From contig JAKOZM010000042.1 of NCBI GenBank assembly GCA_029779995.1, positions 1-23,156 on the forward strand: 23,156 nt of DNA, written 5' to 3'. A model generated the notes under the pieces. That model saw only the letters and a list, made by a program, of their open reading frames with translations. It was not told the DNA's origin and did no database searches. Shown one piece after another: positions 1 through 7,718 of the stretch (within the stretch, counting starts at the first letter, position 1; each line of letters starts with the position of its first letter). This stretch comes from Actinomycetes bacterium. Lineage in GTDB: Bacteria > Actinomycetota > Actinomycetes > S36-B12 > UBA10799. The position numbers were made by a program, and so were the translations under genes.

Positions 1-312
1 CCGATCCAGGTCGCGCTGCACACGCCGAAACCCACCAAGGTCGGCAATCGTGTCCTGACGGAGAGGATCGCCACTCGCAAGTCCACGTGTGCCGTGCTGA
101 AGCCCATCGTGTTGTGCCGGCCGTTAGCCCCGAACAGCGCCGGTGAGAAGGTCTTCTGCGACACCACGGTGGCACGCAAGGGCCGGATCAGGGTGGATAC
201 ACAGGGCTCTGCCCCGCTGCGCGTCACGGTCATCGTCAGGGCCCGACCTCTCGCTGGTGCCGCGGACGCATGGCGGACCGGAACGTGGCGCCAGTCCTGG
301 AGGTTGACGTAG
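1..312 (+). CDS. C-terminal end of a secreted or surface protein (partial)
   Basis: The reading frame is open from the first base and stops at 310-312, so only about 103 residues of the C-terminus are visible. It is rich in Lys, Arg, Thr and Val, with alternating beta-strand-like segments such as KVFCDTTVARKGRIRV and PLRVTVIVRARP, and ends in DAWRTGTWRQSWRLT. A terminal 'DxW...TW..SW' tail of this kind is something I associate with actinobacterial exported proteins carrying Ig-like or repeat modules; that is recollection of a pattern, not a domain call. Three Cys (in TCAVL, VLCRP and VFCDT) could form a disulfide outside the cell. The upstream part that would define function lies outside the window. 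Confidence 0.6.
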   Translation, partial: PIQVALHTPKPTKVGNRVLTERIATRKSTCAVLKPIVLCRPLAPNSAGEKVFCDTTVARKGRIRVDTQGSAPLRVTVIVRARPLAGAADAWRTGTWRQSWRLT

Positions 313-345
313 CCCAGATTGCGGAGCTCTCGACAACCCCCTACG

Positions 346-628
346 TACAGTGACTGCGGTGACGAATGCCCCGGGCCCGGCAGCGACTGCGGGACCAAGG
401 GGCCGAGGTCGCTGACGTCTGCCGACGCCACCAGGTCATCCTGATCACCGCCTTAGGGCGCCACGCTGGACCCGGCGCCCGCGGGACCTCGACCTCGGGG
501 CGCCCTTCGATCACGACCAGCAGCGATCTGCTCGGGTTCTCGACGACGTTGTGCAAGTCGCCGCCTACAACGACCTGGAGAGCACGGTCTTGAATACTGC
601 CGGCCTTGTTATCCGCAAGCACTCGTGA
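346..628 (+). pseudogene. Broken MntA-like minimal nucleotidyltransferase (antitoxin) gene
   Basis: Two reading frames together spell a relative of the intact MntA at 10987-11391. From 366 the frame gives RQRLRDQGAEVADVC then VILITALG, matching LQRLREQSAQLNLVC and VILLTAFG of the intact copy. From about 482 a different frame gives RDLDLG, then DDVVQVAAYNDLESTVLN and TAGLVIRKHS to a stop at 626-628, matching HDLDLG, DDLVALTGYEGIDLVVLN and GAGPVIRERA. At least one indel lies between about 445 and 482, and the GS of the GSx9DxD nucleotide-binding motif has become GR. The promoter-like CGTACAGT before a GTG (359) is shared with the intact gene. No HepT partner follows: the next gene, on the other strand, ends 45 bases on. 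Clear decayed paralogue. Confidence 0.8.
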
Positions 629-673
629 GCGCAAAGATCCCTTTCGAAGACGCTCGGAGGCCGCCGCCCACTC

Positions 674-2287
674 TCAGGCGCGTCGCATCCGGATCAGGGA
701 GCGAGCGACGCTGACCGCCGAGCGGTGTCCTTGGCGCTGTGACGCGAGCCGTTGCCACGTGGCGGCACCCACTCCTGCGGCGATCAGGCCCGCGACTGAC
801 AGCCCACCAATCGACGGCCCCTTGTCGCGCGACAACAACTGCGCCGCGGCCAGCAGCGATGCCGAGGCAATCAGCGCATCGACGAGTTGGTCGGTCACAC
901 CGTCCGCGTCATGAACCCGGAAGTCCACCCCCAACTCCCCGGTGCGCATCTGTTCCAGGATCGCGGTCATCTCCTGCGGGAACGAGCCGATGAAGCGCTC
1001 CCAGCTGCGGGCCGTGCGCGCAGCCTCCTGGGCCAGCCGCCGCGGGTCGAATCGTTTGGCAGCCGCCTGCTGCACATACGGACGCAGCAACTCGGTGACC
1101 TGGACATCGGTGCCCACGCTCTGGCCCAGGCCCTGCAACCTCAGGAGCACCCGGAACAGCAGACCTAGATCGGCCGGCATGACCATATGGTTCTTGTGCA
1201 TCAGGCTCATGCCGCTGTCGATAATCCCAGCCACGTCGAGGTGCGCCACCCCGGCCAGCAGATACCGGTTCAACCAGTCGTCGAGATCGGAGCGCAGTTG
1301 CACCAGATCAGTGTCGGGAGGCGGCGTCGTCAGCTCGATGACGGTGTCAGTCAGCGACTCCACATCACGACTGACCCCGGCGATCACCAAGGACTCCAAC
1401 TGTTCGCGCCGCTGATGGGACACCCGCCCCACGTCACCGAAGTCCAAGATCGCCAGATGAGAACCGTCGGGCAGCAGGAAGTTCCCGGGATGCGGGTCGG
1501 CGTGATACAGGCCGTCCCGGAAGATCATTTCCAAGTAGATATTCGTGGCCCTCTGAACCAGGGCGTCCACATCCCAGCCGGTCGCCGCGACAGTGGCACG
1601 GTCGGTGAAGCAAGCACCCCGGATACGCTCCATCGTCAGGATTCTGCGGGTCGAGACCTCCGGGTACGCCTTGGGAATGACCACATCCGGCTCGCCGGCG
1701 AAGTTCGCCGCGAACTGCTGGAGATTCGACATCTCCTGGCTCAGATCGACGGCAGAACGCATCATGCCCGCGAACTCACCCACCAGCATGCTGGGGCGGT
1801 ACTGCGCGATCTCCTGGTCACGCTCCTCCAGGAAGCGGGCCAGGGCCACCATCAGGGCAAGATCGTCGGCGACCTCCCGTTCGGCGCCCTGGTGGAGGAC
1901 TTTGACCACCACCTCGGTGCCATCGTGCAACGTCGCTGTGTGCACCTGAGCGACCGACCCAGAGGCCAGCGGGTCCGGGTCGAATGCAGCGAATGCCTCA
2001 TCAACGGGCATCCCGAGTTCGGCCTCCACGAGCGCCTGCGCCACGCCCTTCGGGTCCGGGGGCACGGCCGCCTGGAGGACCTCCAACTCACGGGCGACAT
2101 CCGGACCGACGACGTCGGGGCGCAGGCTGAGCATCTGCCCGAACTTGACCCAGGTGGTGCCCAACTCGACGAGCACCCCCCGCAGCCGTTCGCCCTGCGT
2201 AAGCCCGACCAGTCTTGGGTCAGCAGCACGGCCGCGTAGCGCGCCGAACACCCACCCTCGTTGGCCAGGTCCGAACGAGTGACCCAC
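674..2287 (-). CDS. ABC1/AarF/UbiB-family kinase-like protein (N-terminus probably frameshifted)
   Basis: The protein carries the atypical kinase motifs of the ABC1/ADCK/UbiB family in order: WVKFGQMLSLRPD (KxGQ motif), an Ala-rich nucleotide loop ASGSVAQVH followed by VVVKVLH with the ATP-site Lys, FRDGLYHADPHPGN, and the metal-binding LDFGDVG. Near the C-terminus a hydrophobic stretch (SIGGLSVAGLIAAGVGAA) fits the membrane-associated tail seen in many members. The family is linked to isoprenoid quinone or lipid handling; the substrate here is unknown. The open frame starts at a GTG (2287), but another minus frame from ATG 2373, preceded by GGGAAG, encodes RLERVSEVLVRYGFAQWV, a typical N-terminus of this family. 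The two halves are one base out of register around 2240-2287, so the real gene is probably 674-2373 with a frameshift or sequencing error. Transcribed divergently from the decarboxylase. Confidence 0.85.
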   Translation of the reverse strand: MGHSFGPGQRGWVFGALRGRAADPRLVGLTQGERLRGVLVELGTTWVKFGQMLSLRPDVVGPDVARELEVLQAAVPPDPKGVAQALVEAELGMPVDEAFAAFDPDPLASGSVAQVHTATLHDGTEVVVKVLHQGAEREVADDLALMVALARFLEERDQEIAQYRPSMLVGEFAGMMRSAVDLSQEMSNLQQFAANFAGEPDVVIPKAYPEVSTRRILTMERIRGACFTDRATVAATGWDVDALVQRATNIYLEMIFRDGLYHADPHPGNFLLPDGSHLAILDFGDVGRVSHQRREQLESLVIAGVSRDVESLTDTVIELTTPPPDTDLVQLRSDLDDWLNRYLLAGVAHLDVAGIIDSGMSLMHKNHMVMPADLGLLFRVLLRLQGLGQSVGTDVQVTELLRPYVQQAAAKRFDPRRLAQEAARTARSWERFIGSFPQEMTAILEQMRTGELGVDFRVHDADGVTDQLVDALIASASLLAAAQLLSRDKGPSIGGLSVAGLIAAGVGAATWQRLASQRQGHRSAVSVARSLIRMRRA

Positions 2288-2373
2288 TGGGCGAAGCCGT
2301 ACCGGACCAGCACCTCACTCACCCGCTCGAGCCGCTCCCGGTGGCTGACCAGTGCAATCGTCAAATCGTCCAT

Positions 2374-2719
2374 CGATCACTTCGCTTCCCGGCGCCGCAT
2401 GACCATGCCAGACCGCGCAGTCATGACCGCATGCCTCGCTGAGCCTACACACCGTGGCGGGTGTCGCAGGTGTGTGTCCTCGTGGCCATGGATCAAGAAG
2501 TGCGGTCATCAGCCCTCCGACTGACCGCCTGGCAACCGCGTCTGGCGCACACGGTGCGCTCAGAGGAAGATCCGCCGCAGCCGCAGCCGGCTGCGGAAGC
2601 GAGGCGGATGGGAGGCGCTGCCTGGATGGACATCGAAGGGTACAGTTCACCTGCTTGTTTCAATCCTGGCCTTGGACGCCGGCGGACCGGCCGCGCACTA
2701 CGTGCCAGCAAAGGTCCCT
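2374..2719. other. Divergent intergenic region with a 16-bp palindrome
   Basis: This is the gap between the UbiB-like gene (if it starts at 2373) and the decarboxylase start at 2720. I see no convincing gene. At 2581-2596 lies a perfect 16-bp palindrome CCGCAGCCGGCTGCGG, which could be an operator or part of a hairpin. TACAGT at 2641-2646 is a candidate -10 element for the decarboxylase with a leader of roughly 70 bases; I see no good -35 element. Confidence 0.35.
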
Positions 2720-4153
2720 ATGCTCAACCCCATGCCCAGTGACCCGCGCTGCCTGCGCGACAGCGCACCGCTGCTGGATGCTTGGCTCACTTTCCACGAG
2801 GCGGCGCCCACGCCGTTCACCATCCCCGGCCACAAGCAACGTCACGACCTGGTGGGCGATGTGGTGGCAGGCGACGTGCCGCTGTACGCAGGACTGGACA
2901 CGATGAAGCTCTCGGCAGGAGTGCTTGCCGATGCCGAGGGCCGCGCCGCCCGCCTGTGGGGGGCGGATGTGTGCCGTTTCTCGACCGGGGGTGCCACTCA
3001 CGCCAATCAGGCACTCGCGCTGGCTGTGGCCGGTGACGAGGACTCAGTGATCGTGAGCCGCACGTTGCACCGCTCCCTACTCATCGGACTAGTCCTGGCC
3101 GGATTGCGGCCGGTGTGGGTTCGCCCCGATGTCGATGCGGCGACAGGCCTGCCGCTCGGGGTGGCTGCGGAGTCCGTGGCGGCCGCGATCGCAGCACATC
3201 CCGAGGCCCGGGCGGTTTTCGTCGGCGACCCTTCCTACGTCGGGACAGTCGGAGATGTGCAGGGTTTGGCGACAGTCGCCCATTCCCACAACATCCCCCT
3301 GATCGTCGACGCGGCGTGGGCGGCGCACTTCGGTTTCCATCCCGACCTCCCCGCGCATGCTCTGCAACTCGGCGCGGATGCCATGGTGACCAGTGCCCAT
3401 AAGACGCTGCCTGCATGGAGTCAGGCGGCTCTGGTGCTGGCCCGGACTGAGCGCATCGACCCCGCCCGGCTGGATGCTGGCGTGGAGGCAACCGCCACGA
3501 CGAGTCCTGCGGGCGCCATCTTGGCCAGCATCGACGCCTCCCGCGCACTCCTCGAGCGCGATGGAGTCGCGCTGCTCACCGCAGCGATTGACGCAACGCG
3601 CGAGGCTCGGGATCATCTGCGTGGGGTCGAGGGCCTGCTGGTCCTGGATGGTCCCGGCGTCGATCCGGTCAAACTCAGCCTGGTGTTGTCGGGCACCGGG
3701 GCCGACGGTAACGCGGTGGAACACGACCTCATCGGGGCGGGGATGCCGGTCGAGTCCGCTGACCGCGACGTGGTGATTGCCATCGTGTCACTGGCCGACA
3801 CCCGGCAGACAGTGCGTCGTCTTGCCGACACCATCGCCAGGTCGATCAAGCGTCATCGCGGAGCTCCGCGTCCGATCGCCGAACCGGCTGCATACTCGGT
3901 CGAGCCGGTGGTTGTGATGCAGCCGCGCCAAGCCTTCTTCGCGTCCGCCCAGCCGGTCGGGATCACGCAGGCGGTCGGCCGGATCAGCGCCGAACTCATC
4001 GCTGCCTATCCTCCCGGCATCCCTGCTCTAGCCCCCGGCGAGGAGGTGACACCAGGTGTCATCAAGGCCCTGAGGAACGCCCGAGCTGCTGGGATCAGGA
4101 TCGCGTATGCGGCGGACCCCACGCTGGAGACAATCCGGGTGGTGCAGGGCTGA
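2720..4153 (+). CDS. Orn/Lys/Arg decarboxylase-family PLP enzyme
   Basis: A 477-residue fold-type I PLP enzyme of the group III (Orn/Lys/Arg) decarboxylase family. Near the N-terminus FTIPGHKQRHD matches the family's 'PGHK' entry motif, followed by GVLADAEGRAARLWGAD and FSTGGATHANQA (phosphate-binding region). VDAAWAAHFGFHP carries the Asp that contacts the PLP ring nitrogen, and SAHKTLPAWSQ holds the Schiff-base Lys at about residue 228. The C-terminal module has the usual AAYPPGIPALAPGE. Members decarboxylate Arg, Lys or Orn to polyamines; which substrate cannot be read here. Length fits the short actinobacterial form lacking the N-terminal wing domain. I prefer ATG 2720, which has AAAGG about 6 bases upstream, over the longer frame from 2672. 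Appears intact and monocistronic. Confidence 0.88.
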   Translation: MLNPMPSDPRCLRDSAPLLDAWLTFHEAAPTPFTIPGHKQRHDLVGDVVAGDVPLYAGLDTMKLSAGVLADAEGRAARLWGADVCRFSTGGATHANQALALAVAGDEDSVIVSRTLHRSLLIGLVLAGLRPVWVRPDVDAATGLPLGVAAESVAAAIAAHPEARAVFVGDPSYVGTVGDVQGLATVAHSHNIPLIVDAAWAAHFGFHPDLPAHALQLGADAMVTSAHKTLPAWSQAALVLARTERIDPARLDAGVEATATTSPAGAILASIDASRALLERDGVALLTAAIDATREARDHLRGVEGLLVLDGPGVDPVKLSLVLSGTGADGNAVEHDLIGAGMPVESADRDVVIAIVSLADTRQTVRRLADTIARSIKRHRGAPRPIAEPAAYSVEPVVVMQPRQAFFASAQPVGITQAVGRISAELIAAYPPGIPALAPGEEVTPGVIKALRNARAAGIRIAYAADPTLETIRVVQG

Positions 4154-4237
4154 CCAGCCGAGGTCACCGGGCAGCCATGATGGCAAAGGCAGGATGGGCC
4201 TGCTCGTCCTCGGCGGCACTGTCCGTGTGACCAGCAG

Positions 4238-4761
4238 TTGCAGGAACCGAACCAGGCACTGAACGAGCATCGAACGGCTCTCCAGGACAGATTCCCTCAC
4301 CGGTCGGGTCAACCGTCGGCGGCGGGACGAGGTACTAAAAGGGGAGATCGCGCGCTCACCGCGCTAAGGCACCCCCTTCGCGTGGTCATGGCCGACATTG
4401 ACCACTTCAGGGGCATCAACGACTCCTTCGGTCATGCTGTGGGCGACCAGGTCCTGAAAGCCGTAGCCTGGGCGTTGACGATGCTGCGCGAATGATGGAT
4501 GTCGTGGGCCGGTACGGGGCGAGGAGATCCTGTTCCTCCGACCGGCGTCCAACAGGCGCGCGGGCTGGCCGAGCAGATGCGCGACGTTGCGGCGAGCACC
4601 AGTCGGCCTTCCCGCCCAGAACCTCTGACAGCCGTTGTCGGAGTCGGGCAATGGGTGCAGGGAGACACTTTCGTGATCGGGTGGCGGAGCACCACCCGAG
4701 CGAACTCACGGCCAGCAGGTCCGAACTCCGGGCGCCCGTAGTGCCGCGCAGCTTCATCTAG
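4238..4761 (+). pseudogene. Remnant of a GGDEF (diguanylate cyclase) gene
   Basis: Pieces of a GGDEF domain occur in the correct order but in different frames. A helix-like lead-in ([16 protein letters not shown]) is followed in another frame by [16 protein letters not shown], the usual entry 'D.LTGL.NRR', ending at a stop near 4345. The next frame resumes with [13 protein letters not shown] then [14 protein letters not shown], the metal and substrate segment. At about 4505-4535 VGRYG continues after a shift as GEEILFLRPAS, the remains of the GGEEF signature, and a further shift gives QQARGLAEQMRDV and LTAVVGVGQW, matching the late beta strand. At least four frame breaks are needed. Any sensor part was probably upstream; none is recognisable in 4154-4237. 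Not functional as read. Confidence 0.8.
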
Positions 4762-4935
4762 GGTGATCATCAGCCGGCCGTACCGCCGATCCTCCCTCGG
4801 TCGCTGCCAATGACGACTCGCCCCAGTTCCTCGGGCACGAGCCACAAGCCGGCGCGTCGGGTCGTGCCCCGTGCTACCGCCTCGGCTTGCGCTGTGCTGA
4901 CGCTGGGCGTCTGGCCGGCCCCTGTGGGGGCCGGC

Positions 4936-6147
4936 TCAGGTTCTTCGCCGTGCGGGGACACAGTGGGGGATGCCGTCGACCATCTGGATGGTGAACCTCC
5001 CGTTGTGCAGGTCGCGGTGGCAGCGTGGGCACAGCAGACACATCGCATCCACATCGGTTTGGCCGCCGGCGGCCCAGCCGACGATGTGGTGGGCGTGGCA
5101 GCGCCGGGCCGGCTGCCCGCAGCGCACACACCCCCGATCCCGCGCCGTCAACGCGGCCCATTGGGCGTGGCTGGCGCGGCGCTGGGCACGGCCCAACGCC
5201 AACGGGATGAAGCTGCCCGCCCGGCGTTTGCCCAGGATGACGGACACCACCGCCGAACAGGTCAGCAACGCGAAGGTGTCCGGGCCCAGCAGCGTGCCGT
5301 CCTCCAGCCGGGCCCCGGCCCCATCGGGCAGCTGCTCGGCATCCACCAGCACCGTCACCCCGGACACCCCCAACGGTTTGGTGTTGGCCTGCGCGGCACT
5401 GACCAGGTCGTCCAGGGCGTCGGCCAGGCGTTGGCTGGGGGTGCGGTCATCCCCAGGCGCGGGCGGGTCGGTGAACGAGGCCAGCGCGTCGCGCAGCCGG
5501 GCCCCCGCGATCTGGTCCAGGTGCCCATCGACGCGGTACAGCCCGTTACCCAGGTCTGAGAGGTGCAGGCCGCGTTTGGCCCGGGCGCCCCGCAGGTCCT
5601 CATCGGGTGCCTCACGGCGGTCCTGGGTGATGAGTATGTCGAGGACCTGGGCCAGCACCACCGGTTCGATCACCGCCGCCGCCGCCACCAGATCCGCCTC
5701 CAACACCGCGAAGCGGGGCAGACGCCCAGCGGCGCGGCACAACAGGTGCACATGCCGGCCCGTGATCCGGCCCCGCCGGTAGGCACCGGCCACGTGCGGC
5801 ATGGACCGCAGGTCCCGGGCCCGGCCCACGATCGCGGAGCCGACCGCCCGGTTGTGCCCGGTCAACGCGGCCACCATCGACCCGGTCGTGCCGGCGGCGA
5901 ACAACCGGGAATCCTGCTGCGCGTCGCACACCCCGGCGACCTGGGTCTGGTAGGCCTCCAGCATCGTCTGCAGGCGGGCCGCGGCGCGCACCGCGCCGAG
6001 GCGCTGTTCCACACTCAAATCGGCCGGGTCCGGCAGGCCCAGCACGCTCTCGGCCAACTCCTCAAACACCGGCAGGATCTCCACCGGCAGCTCGTCAGCC
6101 AGCCGGGCGCGGCGTAACGCCGCCGCCGGAATCTCGAAGAACCCCAT
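4936..6147 (-). CDS. DUF222 / HNH endonuclease domain protein (13E12-type)
   Basis: A 403-residue protein with an N-terminal helical DUF222 region (about residues 20-310) and a C-terminal HNH nuclease motif (about 340-381). The HNH part reads CVRCG, then CHAHHIVGWAAGGQTDVD, then LLCPRCHRDLH: two CxxC zinc-binding pairs, the HH of the active site and the closing H. This is the layout of the large actinobacterial family first known as 13E12 repeat proteins in mycobacteria, usually present in many paralogous copies. The natural role is unsettled; nuclease activity is inferred from the motif. ATG 6147 lacks a clear Shine-Dalgarno, and the upstream strand is G-rich. It lies between two decayed genes and is itself intact. 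Confidence 0.88.
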   Translation of the reverse strand: MGFFEIPAAALRRARLADELPVEILPVFEELAESVLGLPDPADLSVEQRLGAVRAAARLQTMLEAYQTQVAGVCDAQQDSRLFAAGTTGSMVAALTGHNRAVGSAIVGRARDLRSMPHVAGAYRRGRITGRHVHLLCRAAGRLPRFAVLEADLVAAAAVIEPVVLAQVLDILITQDRREAPDEDLRGARAKRGLHLSDLGNGLYRVDGHLDQIAGARLRDALASFTDPPAPGDDRTPSQRLADALDDLVSAAQANTKPLGVSGVTVLVDAEQLPDGAGARLEDGTLLGPDTFALLTCSAVVSVILGKRRAGSFIPLALGRAQRRASHAQWAALTARDRGCVRCGQPARRCHAHHIVGWAAGGQTDVDAMCLLCPRCHRDLHNGRFTIQMVDGIPHCVPARRRT

Positions 6148-6615
6148 TCAGCCCACCCCCACCCACGACGGTCGGTGCCGAAACCAGAAGAGAAGGCTCC
6201 CCTGCGGCGTCGCTCCACGAGCTGATGGCCACCAAACCTGGTGACACCCCAAACCTACGGGGAGGGTCTGACATTTCCGTGCCGACGGCCATACAGCCCT
6301 GGGGACAACCCGATTCGTGCTGCGGTCGCCGCTCCAGGCACGCCCACACAGCGTGGGAACAACCGAGACCGCCGAACGAGCAGCGTGAAGCGGTCATGGC
6401 AGTGAGCGGTTCCGGGCGTGGGAATGTCGCCCTGCTTTGACCCCCGGGGTGACGGCTTGTTCTGGCCCTACACTGTGCTCGGGTTTGATTGTGCTCATGA
6501 GCTGTTGACCTTTGGTGCAGGCGGCAGCTGTCGGGGCCCGTTTCGATGATGTGCCCGTCAGGAACGGGGGCGGGGCCACCCGGCAGGCACGAACCGTGCC
6601 GCGTCACCCTGTGGG
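6148..6615. other. Gap without a supported gene
   Basis: Upstream of the DUF222-HNH gene. Short frames exist on both strands but none shows a recognisable motif, a good ribosome binding site, or protein-like composition. It may hold the promoter of the HNH gene and eroded sequence in front of the response-regulator scrap at 6616. Confidence 0.4.
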
Positions 6616-6699
6616 ATTGTCCTGACGTCGATCGACCTCGACGAATACGCCCTGGCAGCAGTACGCGCCGGCGCCTCAGGGTTCCTCTTCGGGCACTGA
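6616..6699 (+). pseudogene. Fragment of a NarL/LuxR-type response regulator receiver domain
   Basis: A 27-codon stretch reads IVLTSIDLDEYALAAV followed by RAGASGFLF, then a stop at 6697-6699. This matches the alpha4-beta5 end of NarL-type receiver domains, usually 'LTTFDLDEYV..ALRAGASGFLLKD'. The hallmark Lys of the K-D pair is missing (FLFGH in place of FLLKD), and neither the phospho-acceptor Asp region upstream nor the LuxR helix-turn-helix downstream is present. It is a short relic with no function as read. Confidence 0.6.
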
Positions 6700-6710
6700 A
6701 CGGATTCCCG

Positions 6711-6731
6711 CGTTACATGTAACGTTGTCAC
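6711..6731 (+). promoter_or_regulatory. Leaderless mazE promoter with overlapping operator palindrome
   Basis: CGTTACATGTAACG (6711-6724) is a perfect 14-bp palindrome. It overlaps TAACGT (6720-6725), a TANNNT-type -10 hexamer followed by exactly six bases and then the GTG start at 6732. That spacing places the transcription start on the start codon, a leaderless mRNA. The palindrome over the -10 suits autorepression by the antitoxin, as is usual for MazE-type systems. Inference from sequence only. Confidence 0.55.
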
Positions 6732-6935
6732 GTGACCGTACGTGAGCGCGTCAACGCATACCGGGCCAGGATGCGGGCCGAGGGCCTTCGACCGGTCCAG
6801 ATCTGGCTGCCCGACGTGCGCTCCCCCGAGTTCGCCGCCGAGGCGCACCGCCAGTCCGCACTCGTGGCTGCCGCCGATCGCGACAGTGACGACATGGACT
6901 TCGTGGAGGCAGTCTCCGTCGACTGGGACGAATGA
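6732..6935 (+). CDS. MazE-like antitoxin (DUF3018 type)
   Basis: A 67-residue protein with the DUF3018/MazE-family signature: RERVNAYRARMRAEGLRP, VQIWLPDVRSPEFAAEA, HRQSALVAAADRD and an acidic tail DFVEAVSVDWDE. The first half would form the DNA-binding part and the acidic tail would wrap the toxin. It starts at GTG 6732, with TAACGT six bases upstream and no Shine-Dalgarno, so leaderless translation is likely. Its stop overlaps the toxin ATG (ATGA at 6932-6935), the normal coupling for such pairs. The antitoxin frame is intact while the toxin frame is broken, so if expressed it would act as an orphan antitoxin. Confidence 0.82.
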   Translation: MTVRERVNAYRARMRAEGLRPVQIWLPDVRSPEFAAEAHRQSALVAAADRDSDDMDFVEAVSVDWDE

Positions 6936-7256
6936 GGCGCGGCGACATCGTCACCGTCACCGGTGGCGTCTAGGCAAGCATGCCGCGGCCGGCGCTTGTC
7001 GTTCAGGACGACCGGTTCGATGGGACCGACTCGGTGACGGGCTTCCCCTTCACCACCAACGAACTCGACGCACCCCTGCTGCGGGTGCCGGTGGTCGCCG
7101 ACGAGGCGAACGGGCTCAGCCAGGACAGCTGCCTGATGGTCGACAAGATCACGACCGTGCGCAGGAGCAACGCCCACGGTGCTCGGAAGGCTCGAAGCGA
7201 CGACGTTGGTGGAGTTCGAGCGGCGACTGCTCGTCTTTCTCGGCTTCGGAGCCTAG
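6932..7256 (+). pseudogene. MazF/PemK-like toxin gene, disrupted
   Basis: The frame begins MRRGDIVTVTGGV, hits TAG at 6971-6973, then continues in frame as ASMPRPALVVQDDRF, FPFTTNELDAPLLRV and LSQDSCLMVDKITTV, all typical of the MazF/PemK endoribonuclease fold (N-terminal 'RGDIV', the 'KPRPALVVQ' strand, 'S.VMVDKI.TV'). After SNAHG the frame must shift by one base to read LGRLEATTLVEFERRLL and VFLGFGA, ending at TAG 7254-7256. MazF toxins cleave single-stranded RNA at short motifs. Here a nonsense codon and a frameshift remove function unless both are sequence errors. A restart at ATG 6980 would lack the first beta strand. Confidence 0.82.
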
Positions 7257-7384
7257 AGGGCGCGTGGCTCACTCTGCAGGCCCTGATCGATCACCGCCGG
7301 GGAGGACGGTTGAACCTCTGGATTCTTGGGACGGCTACGACCGATCAGCCCGAGACATCCACCTCGGCGGAGTAGGAGTCACAC

Positions 7385-7504
7385 GTGAAGACCACGCGGC
7401 TCAGCCTTCGCGAGGAGATCACGGCGTTGCACCAGCAACTCGCCGCAGCCGGAGTGTCGACGGCCTGGCGCGGCGCATCCACGCCACCCCTGTCGTCGGC
7501 GTGA
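7385..7504 (+). CDS. Small hypothetical ORF, possibly the start of a frameshifted gene
   Basis: GTG 7385 has a strong Shine-Dalgarno AGGAG six bases upstream. The 39-residue product starts VKTTRLSLREEITALHQQLA and ends at TGA 7502-7504. A shift of one base after about residue 22 would instead give SVDGLARRIHATPVVGVTAA and run on to about 7600, which looks more protein-like than the annotated tail. I do not recognise a family. It sits right after the dead MazF-like gene. Confidence 0.3.
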   Translation: MKTTRLSLREEITALHQQLAAAGVSTAWRGASTPPLSSA

Positions 7505-7718
7505 CAGCAGCGGGCGAGCGAGAGGGGTCTGCTGGCGGTCACACAAATGACGCCCGGCTGCGGCCCATCAAGACATCGGGGAGCACCCACGGCCTTGGGT
7601 AGGGTGACACCATGTCGAGGAAGCGCCGCGACCGCAGGCCGCAGCGTCGTCCTGTCCACGGGGGCCCCGCCATCCCGAGCCGCACGACGGATACGCGGAC
7701 ACCGAACTGATCCAGGGT

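Noticed and set aside
1187..2239. Long plus-strand frame of 350 residues opposite the UbiB-like gene
   Set aside because: It is a mirror of the minus-strand gene in GC-rich DNA. It shows His/Arg/Gln-rich composition and no motifs, while the minus strand carries clear kinase motifs.
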